Positions 14,891 through 22,174 of a stretch of DNA of 29,669 bases are shown here, piece by piece (within the stretch, counting starts at the first letter, position 1; each line of letters begins with the position of its first letter). This DNA comes from a virus. The stretch is from positions 1 through 29,669 of the IMG/VR virus record IMGVR_UViG_3300009151_000267; one strand, 5' to 3'. The position numbers and the translations under genes were made by a program. The notes beneath the pieces are model-generated. The model saw only the letters and a list, made by a program, of their open reading frames with translations, did no database searches and was not told the origin of the DNA.

Positions 14891-17872
14891 ATGCCATTAT
14901 CAATCACGATACTCACGGAAGGAAGTCTGACTGCGAGCGTAGTCGGACAAGGAATCGTTGCGTCCATCGTTCCATCGCAAGCGTTGTTGGAAGTGAATGT
15001 CGGTGTTCCCGGTGCGTCTGCAACTGTTAGCGTAGGCACGACCACCACAGGGGACGCAGGAACAAATGCAAGCGTGGTCAATGTCGGAACAACCACGGCC
15101 GCCATTCTTGACTTCACCATTCCCAGAGGGGACAAGGGCGAACAAGGAAACGCTGGTGACTCCGCAACCGTTGACGCTGGCACGACCACGACACTTGAGC
15201 CGGGAAGCGATGCGACTGTTGAAAATGTAGGAACAACATCCAACGCAGTTTTCAATTTTGGAATTCCTGCTGGGGTTCGGGGCGAGCAGGGTGAGCGAGG
15301 TTATCAAGGGGAAAAAGGTGATCAAGGCGATGCGGCCGTCATCAATGTCGGAACGACTTCAACTCTCTCCGCAGGATCACCAGCAACCGTCACCAATTCA
15401 GGAACAGAACAAAATGCGGTTTTCAACTTTGGCATTCCGCAAGGTTATCAAGGTGTCAAGGGTGACACAGGAAGTCAGGGTGAGCCGGGGGTTGGTGTCC
15501 CAGCAGGGGGAACATTTGGACAAGGATTGATTAAGACCAGCAACACTTTCGATTATGAAACCGCTTGGGCAGGCCCATTCTTGAGTCGGGTTGATACAGG
15601 GTTGCAGGGGATTGCTGGAAGCATTCAGGTGCAGGGTTCGTTGGATATGGATGACGGTGCAATTCAAAATGTCGATTCCATTCAAGTCAACACGGTCAAT
15701 GTCACCTATGGCACATCACCAAAAATTCACTTTGGAAGCGGTGACCAAATAACTCCGTGGATTGAAGCACCGTCGGACGGATCAACTTACGGACGCAAAG
15801 ACGGAGCGTGGGAAATTGTTTCTGGTGGTGGAGGCGGTGGAACTTGGGGTTCAATCACAGGCACACTTTCAAACCAGACGGATTTGCAAAATGCTTTAGA
15901 CGCTAAACTCTCACTCACAGGTGGGACGATGTCAGGTGACATTACTTTCCCTGTCGATGTTAACGGCAATGATTCTTTAGTCGGTGCTTTTGGTTTTGGT
16001 GTTGAGAATTTAGACGCAGGACAATCGGCAAGTATTGAACCTAATCAAATTGGAATTACTACTGATGGTGTTGGTACATTTATTACTTCGGCTGGAATTA
16101 CAGGCCCTGCTTCTGGTGCTGATAATGCTTTCTCTCTTTCTAATGCTTCAATTTCTTGGAAAAATATAAATGTTTCTGGTGCTATGTTTGATGTGACCAA
16201 TGTTGGTCTTTCTGGAAAAGATGGTGGAGAAAACAATTATAGTTTAACTCCAGATAGTGTTAGTGGTTCTAATTCTGATACAGGATTGAGTTGGAGTTTT
16301 GGTGCTAGTGGTGCGACTTTTACTGACGCTACTGTTCAGACCACCGCCGCACTTCCGCTTACAGGTGGGACGGTTACTGGTAACGTTACTATTGACGGAG
16401 GAAATAATTTCACTGTCACAGGTGCTGATGGTAATGTATTCTCAACAGATTATAATACTAATTTAGTTAAAATTGGTTTAGGAACAACACCTGTTGAAAT
16501 CAGTAGCGATTGGATTAAAACAGAAAATAATGAAGGTTATATGTTATTTGGCAGAAATTATGATGGTGCTGATAATCTTGGTATTCTTTTCGCAAATAGT
16601 ACTTTCCAAAACACCGCTTGGCTGGGCTACAACGGAACGACCTCGCAATACATTCGTGGTGACGGCTCGCTTTATACGTTTCCACCAGTAGGTGATCGCT
16701 ACCTAACATCGTCCACTTCAACGCTCACAGTCGATAGCGGTAACGGAAAAACGATGACAGTCGGAACAGGTCTGTCTTACTCTCCGCAACAAGACATCAC
16801 GGTTTCCTATAACACGGCAAATCACATGCACGGCACGGTCTTAACTTATAACTCCGCAACAGGTGTTATGACTTGGGATAGCAACACGCACTCTGGTTCT
16901 GGAACTTACTCAAACTGGGAAGTTAATGTTGGCGGTGTGGCAGGGGCGGTTCTCCCGGTAGGTGGCACGGCATCACAGGTTCTGGCAAAGATTAACTCCA
17001 CAAACTTTAACACCGAATGGATCAGTCTCGGCACAATGGCTCAAGCCACGGCTACGGATTATTTGGCTAAAGCAGGAAACTTGTCAGGGTTATCATCAAC
17101 GGCAACGAGCAGAACCAATCTCGGTCTCGGTGCAGTCGCAACAGACGCTTACGCAACCAATCTACAGGCGGTTCAAAACACTTCGACAACAACCGTCTTA
17201 TCACCAGCAAATTCACGATTCGCTGGAATCTCCACAAATGTTTGGTCTGCTGGTGTAACAGGTTTATCATCGGCTACTTCTGGTCTTGGTGCTAACGCTG
17301 GATCGTCAGTCACATCTCTAAACGGTAATCTTATTTCATCAAATAGTTTAGTCGCTGGCTACGCAACGAGAGGATTTACTTTAGCATACCCCTCAAACTC
17401 CGTTAATAACGGTTACAACTACGGAACGGCAAGCGGACATTCGGTGCGTGTTTATTCAAGCACTTGGGCAACCGCAGTCACAGGTGTAAAAATGCGAGCA
17501 GTCTTTGGTCGTATGTTAGGAAGTTTGCCAACACCGGGTACGCTTGCTAGTCGTGGCTATGGTTGGGAATGGGATTTTAGTACTAAAGTTATTTCAATCA
17601 TTGCCCATAACGGTACATCACTAACAACGACTGCCCAGACTTGGACTCCTGTCAGTTTCCGTACTTATGCAATCACGGTTTATTCGGACGGTGCTGGAAC
17701 TATTTCATTATACATTGACGGCACGTTAATCGGCACAGGCACAGGTGGCCCAACGGACACAAGCGTAACGGCTCAAGTCTGGTGGCAAATGGAAATTGAA
17801 AATCAAGCCACCGCAGGAAGTCAGCAGACGATTACTTACTCCAACCCCAAAGTCATCACAACCAATGGTTAA
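14891..17872 (+). CDS. Tail fibre with collagen-like modules and C-terminal lectin-like domain, 993 aa
   Basis: Probable receptor-binding fibre. Residues about 43-200 hold three repeated modules. Each has two VGTT/NVGTT beta segments, an AxFxFxIPxG strand and a short Gly-X-Y run (GDKGEQGNAGD; GEQGERGYQGEKGDQGD; GVKGDTGSQGEPG). Two LTGGTxxGxxT segments near 342 and 490 are typical trimeric fibre-shaft repeats. The C-terminal region (about 855-990) contains VRVYSSTWATAV, YAITVYSDGAGTISLYIDGTL and a closing strand. This is the jelly-roll pattern of concanavalin A/LamG-like domains, suggesting glycan binding. Nucleotides about 15960-16620 are visibly richer in T and use different codons from both flanks, pointing to domain exchange. 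The start follows TTCAAA without SD. Confidence 0.88.
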   Translation: MPLSITILTEGSLTASVVGQGIVASIVPSQALLEVNVGVPGASATVSVGTTTTGDAGTNASVVNVGTTTAAILDFTIPRGDKGEQGNAGDSATVDAGTTTTLEPGSDATVENVGTTSNAVFNFGIPAGVRGEQGERGYQGEKGDQGDAAVINVGTTSTLSAGSPATVTNSGTEQNAVFNFGIPQGYQGVKGDTGSQGEPGVGVPAGGTFGQGLIKTSNTFDYETAWAGPFLSRVDTGLQGIAGSIQVQGSLDMDDGAIQNVDSIQVNTVNVTYGTSPKIHFGSGDQITPWIEAPSDGSTYGRKDGAWEIVSGGGGGGTWGSITGTLSNQTDLQNALDAKLSLTGGTMSGDITFPVDVNGNDSLVGAFGFGVENLDAGQSASIEPNQIGITTDGVGTFITSAGITGPASGADNAFSLSNASISWKNINVSGAMFDVTNVGLSGKDGGENNYSLTPDSVSGSNSDTGLSWSFGASGATFTDATVQTTAALPLTGGTVTGNVTIDGGNNFTVTGADGNVFSTDYNTNLVKIGLGTTPVEISSDWIKTENNEGYMLFGRNYDGADNLGILFANSTFQNTAWLGYNGTTSQYIRGDGSLYTFPPVGDRYLTSSTSTLTVDSGNGKTMTVGTGLSYSPQQDITVSYNTANHMHGTVLTYNSATGVMTWDSNTHSGSGTYSNWEVNVGGVAGAVLPVGGTASQVLAKINSTNFNTEWISLGTMAQATATDYLAKAGNLSGLSSTATSRTNLGLGAVATDAYATNLQAVQNTSTTTVLSPANSRFAGISTNVWSAGVTGLSSATSGLGANAGSSVTSLNGNLISSNSLVAGYATRGFTLAYPSNSVNNGYNYGTASGHSVRVYSSTWATAVTGVKMRAVFGRMLGSLPTPGTLASRGYGWEWDFSTKVISIIAHNGTSLTTTAQTWTPVSFRTYAITVYSDGAGTISLYIDGTLIGTGTGGPTDTSVTAQVWWQMEIENQATAGSQQTITYSNPKVITTNG

Positions 17873-18047
17873 ATATAAAATCACTTCCTTGCTTCTGATT
17901 GCTGACGGCCCAGCGTTACTGACTGCCGTGTTCCCTAATTGGAACGGTGAACCAGCGTGGTTTGACCAATCTGAAATCGTGGTGGAATTTAGTGAGTCAC
18001 AATCTGCGGTAAATCTTGGCCCACTTGTTCTGGTCGAACAAATCTAA
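17865..18047 (+). CDS. Small protein of unknown function overlapping the fibre stop, 60 aa
   Basis: Not recognised. It begins MVKYKITSLLLIADGPALLT and ends with an acidic segment followed by LGPLVLVEQI. The composition is mixed beta, without a real membrane span. The ATG lies 5 nt upstream of the fibre stop codon, so translation is probably coupled to the fibre. Small genes just after the fibre sometimes encode fibre chaperones or accessory tip proteins, but nothing in the sequence proves this. The open frame extends upstream to 17796 inside the fibre gene, but that start would be an out-of-frame overlap of 77 bp and is not favoured. Confidence 0.6.
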   Translation: MVKYKITSLLLIADGPALLTAVFPNWNGEPAWFDQSEIVVEFSESQSAVNLGPLVLVEQI

Positions 18048-18050
18048 TTT

Positions 18051-18194
18051 ATGATTACATATCTCATTACCATTGCCGCAACCCTCATTCTTGGATTCTT
18101 GGGTGGTGTTTTGTTTTACAGAAACAATAAAGAGAAAATCCAAGTCAAAGAAGATTCAGGCAAGAAACTCTTGGACGCACTCAAGGGTCGATAA
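18051..18194 (+). CDS. Single-pass small membrane protein, 47 aa (lysis module)
   Basis: MITYLITIAATLILGFLGGVLFY forms one hydrophobic span (residues 3-23), followed by a charged tail (RNNKEKIQVKEDSGKKLLDALKGR). Starting behind TAATTT and ending directly against the next ATG (TAAATG), it is packed like a real gene. A short N-in or N-out membrane anchor plus charged tail next to a lipoprotein candidate and a holin suggests a lysis role. It could be an inner-membrane spanin part, antiholin or pinholin-like. The tail is short for an i-spanin. Function is inferred. Confidence 0.6.
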   Translation: MITYLITIAATLILGFLGGVLFYRNNKEKIQVKEDSGKKLLDALKGR

Positions 18195-18587
18195 ATGTTC
18201 CGACTCATCGCCATCGCTTGTCTGTTGCTTGCATCCGGGTGCTTATCGTCCCCAGAACCGACCAGCGTGTTTGATGATGCAAGTTTCGATGACATATCCA
18301 GCGTGGTTCAGGACAATCTTGCCGTGGCCCAGACTTCACACACCACGCTTTACACTTACGCTGGGGTCGGGTTGTTTGTTCTTGGAAGCGTCTCAATGGC
18401 ATTCTTCAATCGCTCGGCAGGAATTCAACTGATGCTCGCTGGGGTTGTTGCCGGGAGCGTTCCGTTCGTGATTGCTTCCGAATACTTTAATTGGATTGCT
18501 GGTGCGACACTCTTGGCGGTTGCTGGGATTGGCATCTGGCATTTGTGGTTCAAGGTTAAGCACGCAGAGGATTCCGCAAATGTCTAA
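18195..18587 (+). CDS. Membrane protein with lipoprotein-like signal, 130 aa
   Basis: The N-terminus MFRLIAIACLLLASGC is a signal peptide with a lipobox-like site before Cys16. ASGC is imperfect because Leu is at -4 rather than -3. A polar stretch (about 17-50) follows, then three hydrophobic segments (about 53-71, 76-95, 99-118) and a charged tail. It lies between a 47-aa single-pass protein and an HExxH gene, upstream of the holin. An ordinary outer-membrane lipoprotein would not carry three spans, so the 'lipobox' may be only part of a first membrane helix. A lysis or envelope role is inferred from context. Confidence 0.6.
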   Translation: MFRLIAIACLLLASGCLSSPEPTSVFDDASFDDISSVVQDNLAVAQTSHTTLYTYAGVGLFVLGSVSMAFFNRSAGIQLMLAGVVAGSVPFVIASEYFNWIAGATLLAVAGIGIWHLWFKVKHAEDSANV

Positions 18588-18870
18588 AAGCAAGAAGCCG
18601 AAAGTCGTGTGGAAGAAGTTGGGACAATTCCGTGCGTGGGGTATGGCCACCCACGATCCAGCCAGACCATTGATTGAGATTGACCCTCGCTTGTCTCCTA
18701 AACGCACCCTTGAGGTTTTGTGCCACGAACAGTTACATTTAAGTTTGCCCGACTTGTCGGAAAGTAAAATTGACAGACTTGGGAAAGAATTATCACGCAC
18801 CCTCTGGGAGCAAAACTTTCGTCAGGTCAATCTTGGCAGACACACAACCCCTGTTCGGATCACCAAATGA
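18580..18870 (+). CDS. Small HExxH-motif protein, putative zinc metallopeptidase, 96 aa
   Basis: Contains HEQLH at residues 49-53 inside a predicted helix (LEVLCHEQLHLSLPDLSE), with acidic residues Asp58 and Glu61 downstream that could be the third zinc ligand. HExxH on a helix is the zinc-binding and catalytic core of many metallopeptidases. At 96 aa it is near the lower limit. The longer frame begins at 18472, but ATG 18580 overlaps the previous stop by 8 bp and suits the gene spacing. It could be a small protein processor or a lysis-related hydrolase. The motif is seen directly, whereas activity is inferred. Confidence 0.65.
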   Translation: MSKSKKPKVVWKKLGQFRAWGMATHDPARPLIEIDPRLSPKRTLEVLCHEQLHLSLPDLSESKIDRLGKELSRTLWEQNFRQVNLGRHTTPVRITK

Positions 18871-19208
18871 AACCACCAGCGTCAGAAGATTTTGTTGAAG
18901 GGTTCAAATCAGGAATCTTGGCGGTGTCCATCGGGATGATGGGAATGGTCATCAAACTTTTGTTGTCGAGTGAGAAGGTGGGATGGTGGAAAGCAATCCG
19001 TCACACTCTGGCCGCAGGGTTGGTTGCGTTCATCGTAGGTCAATTTTTGGAAAGCGTTCAAATCTCTAACGGTTTGAAAATGGCATTGCTTGGAATCTCC
19101 GGGGCATCCGCTTGCGAGATTCTCGACTTTGCCATTCGGTGGATAAAAAGCAGGGGCAAGAAGTTGGTTGGCAGTAAGTATAAGGCCAAGCAATCAAAGC
19201 GTCTCTAA
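18867..19208 (+). CDS. Holin-like protein with three membrane segments, 113 aa
   Basis: Three hydrophobic segments (about 14-34, 46-63, 68-90) separated by short charged loops, with a strongly basic C-terminus (RWIKSRGKKLVGSKYKAKQSKRL). This is class I holin topology and resembles LydA-type holins in the Gly-rich third span (ALLGISGASACEILD). It probably triggers release of muralytic activity and sets lysis timing. The ATGA overlap with the previous stop indicates coupled translation. It is the last gene before the terminator at 19265. The endolysin candidate lies 1.2 kb downstream in the next transcription block. Confidence 0.78.
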   Translation: MKPPASEDFVEGFKSGILAVSIGMMGMVIKLLLSSEKVGWWKAIRHTLAAGLVAFIVGQFLESVQISNGLKMALLGISGASACEILDFAIRWIKSRGKKLVGSKYKAKQSKRL

Positions 19209-19227
19209 ACCGCACGGAGAGGGGTCT

Positions 19228-19253
19228 ATTGGCGAACCCATAGGTGGGGCAAT
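19228..19253 (+). other. Hairpin in the late/early boundary region
   Basis: ATTG (19228-19231) pairs with CAAT (19250-19253), enclosing CCCA (19237-19240) paired with TGGG (19245-19248) over a TAGG loop. It is imperfect and short of T residues, so not itself a terminator. It may stabilise the 3' end of the late mRNA. Confidence 0.4.
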
Positions 19254-19264
19254 GTAGGGGTATC

Positions 19265-19286
19265 AGACCCAAAGTGGGGGTTTTTT
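19265..19286 (+). terminator. Probable intrinsic terminator after the holin gene
   Basis: AGACCC (19265-19270) can pair with GGGTTT (19278-19283, one G-T pair) over a 7-nt loop, with further T residues to 19286. CCC/GGG can also pair in other registers. Its position after the last lysis gene and before a promoter-like TATAAT supports the call. Confidence 0.6.
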
Positions 19287-19294
19287 GGTATAAT
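19286..19294 (+). promoter_or_regulatory. Extended -10 promoter candidate for the early block
   Basis: TGGTATAAT contains a perfect -10 hexamer (19289-19294) with the extended TGn. No -35 match lies at 16-18 bp, as is common for extended -10 promoters. It sits right after the terminator and 82 nt before ATG 19376. The predicted start point is near 19301. Confidence 0.6.
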
Positions 19295-19375
19295 CAACAA
19301 TCTTGCACATTGGGCCTTTACATCCGTTCAATGATGTTGCACGATGCTTGTATGAGTATCACACCCAACCAAACA

Positions 19376-19762
19376 ATGAAAACAAAACCACACACCACAT
19401 TCACCGTCAGCAAATGGACAATCCGAATTGTTGAAGTCGGTCAATCACACGGCCGGAACGATTGCCTGATCAACGACAAACAGACGCTTGTTGAATTTTA
19501 TGACAATACCCAATCCAAAAAAGACTTTGGCGAATTGGGACAAATGGTCAGCAGTTATTATCTCACAACCCTTGTGAACAACGATTCGTTCAACAATGTT
19601 TTGCAATTTGACAGAAAAAACTATGGCCTTGATTTGTGCGGATATGAACCATCGTGGAAAGCGTCTGCGGAAGAAATGGATTCCATCGTTGAAAATCTTG
19701 CATCAATCTCCGGTGCAAAGTATCTTGCCAAATACAAAAAACACAAAAAAACAAATTGGTAA
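19376..19762 (+). CDS. Early protein of unknown function, 128 aa
   Basis: First gene downstream of the early promoter candidate. The protein is soluble with an N-terminal beta region (TFTVSKWTIRIVEVGQ), a central mixed region and a Lys-rich C-terminus (KYKKHKKTNW). I recognise no motif. ATG 19376 follows the leader CACACCCAACCAAACA, which matches the A/C-rich leaders of later early genes. Upstream in-frame ATG codons at 19331 and 19352 would add 15 or 8 residues and cannot be excluded. First-expressed phage proteins often act on the host, but nothing here shows a target. Confidence 0.6.
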   Translation: MKTKPHTTFTVSKWTIRIVEVGQSHGRNDCLINDKQTLVEFYDNTQSKKDFGELGQMVSSYYLTTLVNNDSFNNVLQFDRKNYGLDLCGYEPSWKASAEEMDSIVENLASISGAKYLAKYKKHKKTNW

Positions 19763-19800
19763 GTTTTTAATTTCACCCAACCCAACAACACAACCCACCT

Positions 19801-20019
19801 ATGAAAGCCCACCACATCCAAGACGCATCAAGATTTCTGTTTGTTTATTCAAACGAAGTCATCGACATTATGAAATCCGTCCGTGACGCAAATTGCGATC
19901 CTTCCAAAATGACGGCCGCAGATGTCACCAAGATTGAGCAATCAATCAAGCAACTTGCACTTGCCCAATCCGCACTCCGCAAGGTTCGTGACATTGCCAC
20001 CACGTCCATCACTTGTTAA
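19801..20019 (+). CDS. Small helical protein of unknown function, 72 aa
   Basis: Almost wholly helical by composition, with a possible two-helix hairpin (SRFLFVYSNEVIDIMKSVRD and VTKIEQSIKQLALAQSALRK). There is no membrane span or catalytic motif. It is preceded by a 30-nt leader of almost only A and C ending CCACCT before the ATG. It lies between two other unknown early genes. The small size and helical hairpin suit a protein-binding or dimerising factor. The role is unknown. Confidence 0.6.
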   Translation: MKAHHIQDASRFLFVYSNEVIDIMKSVRDANCDPSKMTAADVTKIEQSIKQLALAQSALRKVRDIATTSITC

Positions 20020-20025
20020 TTTCCT

Positions 20026-20373
20026 ATGCCCAACAAACAACCCACCCAATCCACCCTGTTCGATTACTTCCCACGCTCCGAAAAAATGAAATTCAACGAC
20101 CACAAAATCATCACCGCCTTAATCTACGAAATCGGTTTCCTGAATGACCAAATCATCTTGGGGGACATTTCCCACATCAAGTTTGGTTTGAAGTTTGCCC
20201 AACGTAAAATTGACCAAGCAAAGAAAGACTTGGCGAAAGAAGGAATCACCGACTCATTCTTTGTCCTGTCTGAATTCGGTGGAATGATTGCATTGTCCTA
20301 CGAATACAAGTTTGACGATGGTTTCTCCGTCAAATGTTCACGGATCACTCCAACCGGACAATTAAGAAAATGA
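20026..20373 (+). CDS. Early protein with an N-terminal clamp-binding-like peptide, 115 aa
   Basis: Residues 8-15 read QSTLFDYF. This fits the PIP-box pattern Q-x-x-L-x-x-aromatic-aromatic, and its first five residues (QSTLF) match Q1, L4 and F5 of the bacterial beta-clamp-binding pentapeptide QLxLF. The motif is near a flexible N-terminus, where such peptides act. The rest is alpha/beta: a helical block about 24-70 and a strand-rich end (MIALSYEYKFDDGFSVKCSRI). The phage has no polymerase, so contacting the host sliding clamp would be useful for recruitment or takeover. Clamp binding is inferred from the motif alone. The stop overlaps the next start (ATGA). Confidence 0.6.
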   Translation: MPNKQPTQSTLFDYFPRSEKMKFNDHKIITALIYEIGFLNDQIILGDISHIKFGLKFAQRKIDQAKKDLAKEGITDSFFVLSEFGGMIALSYEYKFDDGFSVKCSRITPTGQLRK

Positions 20374-20801
20374 GAACCATCCTTGCCCTATTCTTGGCGG
20401 CCACGCTTTGCCACGCAGTCGATGACACCAAGTTGCTGAACGCAATCGCCCAAGTCGAGACAGGTGAAAACCGTCTGGCGATGAACGGTGGGGAGCGTGG
20501 TGCAGTCGGGATGTATCAAATGAGATGCCCGGCTTGGACGGACGCTAATGCCCAATTAAAGCGTGAGGGTAGCCCAACCCACCCACGATCCGAATGGCGG
20601 TCACCAGAGGCCCAAGACGCTATTGCAAATGCCTATCTCCGAGTCATCCGTGCCAGACTCTTGCAAATGGGTATCAGCGACCCTTCCCCAGAAATTATAG
20701 CCCTATGCTGGAATCAGGGTTGTGGCTACGCACGCAAACACAATTTCGTTCCCAATGATTATGCGGAGCGTGTTGGGAACCTTGCACGACTTACAAAATG
20801 A
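20370..20801 (+). CDS. Secreted lytic transglycosylase (endolysin candidate), 143 aa
   Basis: Cleaves peptidoglycan glycan strands. The N-terminus MRTILALFLAATLCHA is a classical Sec signal peptide with cleavage likely after Ala16. Glu30 in AQVETGENR and the following GAVGMYQM (about 44-51) are the catalytic glutamate and Gly-x-x-x-x-Q/M block of SLT/lysozyme-like folds. The end carries ALCWNQGCGYARKHN, typical of the domain's C-terminal helices. Being secreted, it may need the holin only for timing or activation. It lies inside the early block, not with the holin. ATG 20370 overlaps the preceding stop. A longer frame from 20334 would bury the signal peptide and is rejected. Confidence 0.85.
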   Translation: MRTILALFLAATLCHAVDDTKLLNAIAQVETGENRLAMNGGERGAVGMYQMRCPAWTDANAQLKREGSPTHPRSEWRSPEAQDAIANAYLRVIRARLLQMGISDPSPEIIALCWNQGCGYARKHNFVPNDYAERVGNLARLTK

Positions 20802-21322
20802 ATGTTGCACGAAAGCAGAACCTGTGCTTTGATAACCAAATGCCCGACACCGAACCTTCCTTTCTCACCATCGGTATTGATTGCGGAGTGAATGGCGGTG
20901 TCTGCTGGCATCACAATGGAGTCACAACTGCGATGCGTATGCCCCCGACTGACTTTGACGTGGTGGATCTGCTGGTTTCACTTTCCAAGAAATCACCGCT
21001 TGTTGAAATGTTCATCGAGTTGCCACCACTCTACGCTGGCCGAAACATTCCCGGTTCAGCGATTGGCAAACTGATGATGAACTATGGCATTTGCTACGGT
21101 GCAGGGGTAGCACTCAAATTCAAGATTCACCCGGTAAGACCCCAAGCGTGGCAGAAGTTTCACGCACTTGGAACGAAGGGGAAAGAACGCACCACGACCC
21201 AATGGAAAAACCACTTGAAGCAAAAGGCGGCAGAGTTGTATCCTGACATTGCGGTCACCCTCTGGTCGGCAGACGCTTTGCTTGTATTAAATGCTGGTCT
21301 TAATTCCAAGCAATCACTTTAA
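20798..21322 (+). CDS. RuvC-like Holliday junction resolvase, 174 aa
   Basis: RNase H-fold nuclease that would resolve recombination junctions or branched DNA before packaging. The first strand TIGIDCG carries Asp28, FIELPP carries Glu74, and SADALLVL near the C-terminus carries Asp159. The spacing matches the acidic triad of RuvC-type enzymes found in phages. A basic central region (KFKIHPVRPQAWQKFHALGT) could contact DNA. Length is close to RuvC (about 173). It sits upstream of ERF and exonuclease genes, consistent with a recombination cluster. The start overlaps the preceding stop. A second ATG lies at 20840 (residue 15), so the first residues are uncertain. Confidence 0.85.
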   Translation: MNVARKQNLCFDNQMPDTEPSFLTIGIDCGVNGGVCWHHNGVTTAMRMPPTDFDVVDLLVSLSKKSPLVEMFIELPPLYAGRNIPGSAIGKLMMNYGICYGAGVALKFKIHPVRPQAWQKFHALGTKGKERTTTQWKNHLKQKAAELYPDIAVTLWSADALLVLNAGLNSKQSL

Positions 21323-21337
21323 TCTTATCACACACCT

Positions 21338-21595
21338 ATGCAAAAGAAAATAACCAAACCAACATCCACCAAAGACATCACCACGATTGTCGGAACGAAG
21401 TATGTCATTCTGCCTGACAACACCGTTGCGAAACGATTGAAGTCACGAATTGTTCACGGAACGACTCGCTTCAATTTATGGATCAACAACAAATTCACGA
21501 CCATTGCGGCCGATGAATTGCGTGAATGGAACAACGCTCGAATCAAATCGCAATCCAGCGACTCCGACACCGGGGACACCAGCGACCAATCTTAA
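21338..21595 (+). CDS. Small early protein of unknown function, 85 aa
   Basis: Basic beta-rich core (TKYVILPDNTVAKRLKSRIV followed by FNLWINNKFTTIAADELREW, about 21-65) and an acidic Ser/Asp tail (SSDSDTGDTSDQS). The layout resembles a small nucleic-acid-binding domain with an acidic regulatory tail, but I recognise no family. It lies between resolvase and ERF genes. The start is preceded by CTTATCACACACCT, a G-free leader. Confidence 0.55.
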   Translation: MQKKITKPTSTKDITTIVGTKYVILPDNTVAKRLKSRIVHGTTRFNLWINNKFTTIAADELREWNNARIKSQSSDSDTGDTSDQS

Positions 21596-21613
21596 TCCAA
21601 ACACAACAACCCT

Positions 21614-22174
21614 ATGCCAAACAATATACCAGCAACCCCCACCGCAGACTTTGTCCAATTCCTGAACACCATCGGGAATGTCACCACGGACAAGGTTAAC
21701 CCACACTTCCGTTCCAAGTATTCTTCCCTTGCGGAGATTTTGGACACGGTAAAGGAACACGCACACAAACACAATCTGGCCGTTCGTCAGATGATTCAAA
21801 GCGAAGATGGTCGTGTGTCTGTCGTGACTTCATTCCTTCACGTCTCTGGACAAGAATTTGATGGTGGAAAATTGTCGTTCAAAACCGATGGCCTTGACCC
21901 CCAGAAACTTGGTTCAGCAATAACTTATCTCCGCAGGCAAAGCATTTCCACGGCCTGTATGTTGAGCCAGACTGACGATGACGGTGCGGCCGCAAGCACA
22001 CCAGCAAAATCAAAAGAGTATTGGTTCGCCTTCATTCCGTTGGATCAGCGTGCAAAGGCAACCGAGTATCTTGTATCGAAGAATTGGGCAAGCGACTTGG
22101 AATCTCTTCCGGCTGACAAAGTGGATTTAATTCTGTCGAACAAACCAGCGTTCATTAAAGCAATTTCAAAATGA
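21614..22174 (+). CDS. ERF-family single-strand annealing protein, 186 aa
   Basis: Promotes annealing of complementary single strands during phage recombination. Family-like landmarks are NPHFRSKYSSLAEILDTV (about 29-46), VTSFLHVSG (about 71-79), DPQKLGSAITYLRRQS (about 94-109) and SQTDDDGAAA (about 117-126). The C-terminal part (about 135-186) is helical and charged. The partner exonuclease at 23821 makes a two-component recombination system like RecE/RecT or Red. The leader TCCAAACACAACAACCCT is free of G and without SD. The stop overlaps the next start by ATGA. Confidence 0.9.
   Translation: MPNNIPATPTADFVQFLNTIGNVTTDKVNPHFRSKYSSLAEILDTVKEHAHKHNLAVRQMIQSEDGRVSVVTSFLHVSGQEFDGGKLSFKTDGLDPQKLGSAITYLRRQSISTACMLSQTDDDGAAASTPAKSKEYWFAFIPLDQRAKATEYLVSKNWASDLESLPADKVDLILSNKPAFIKAISK

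Noticed and set aside
14891-17872. Diversity-generating retroelement acting on the fibre
   Set aside because: No reverse transcriptase, template repeat or A-biased variable repeat is seen.
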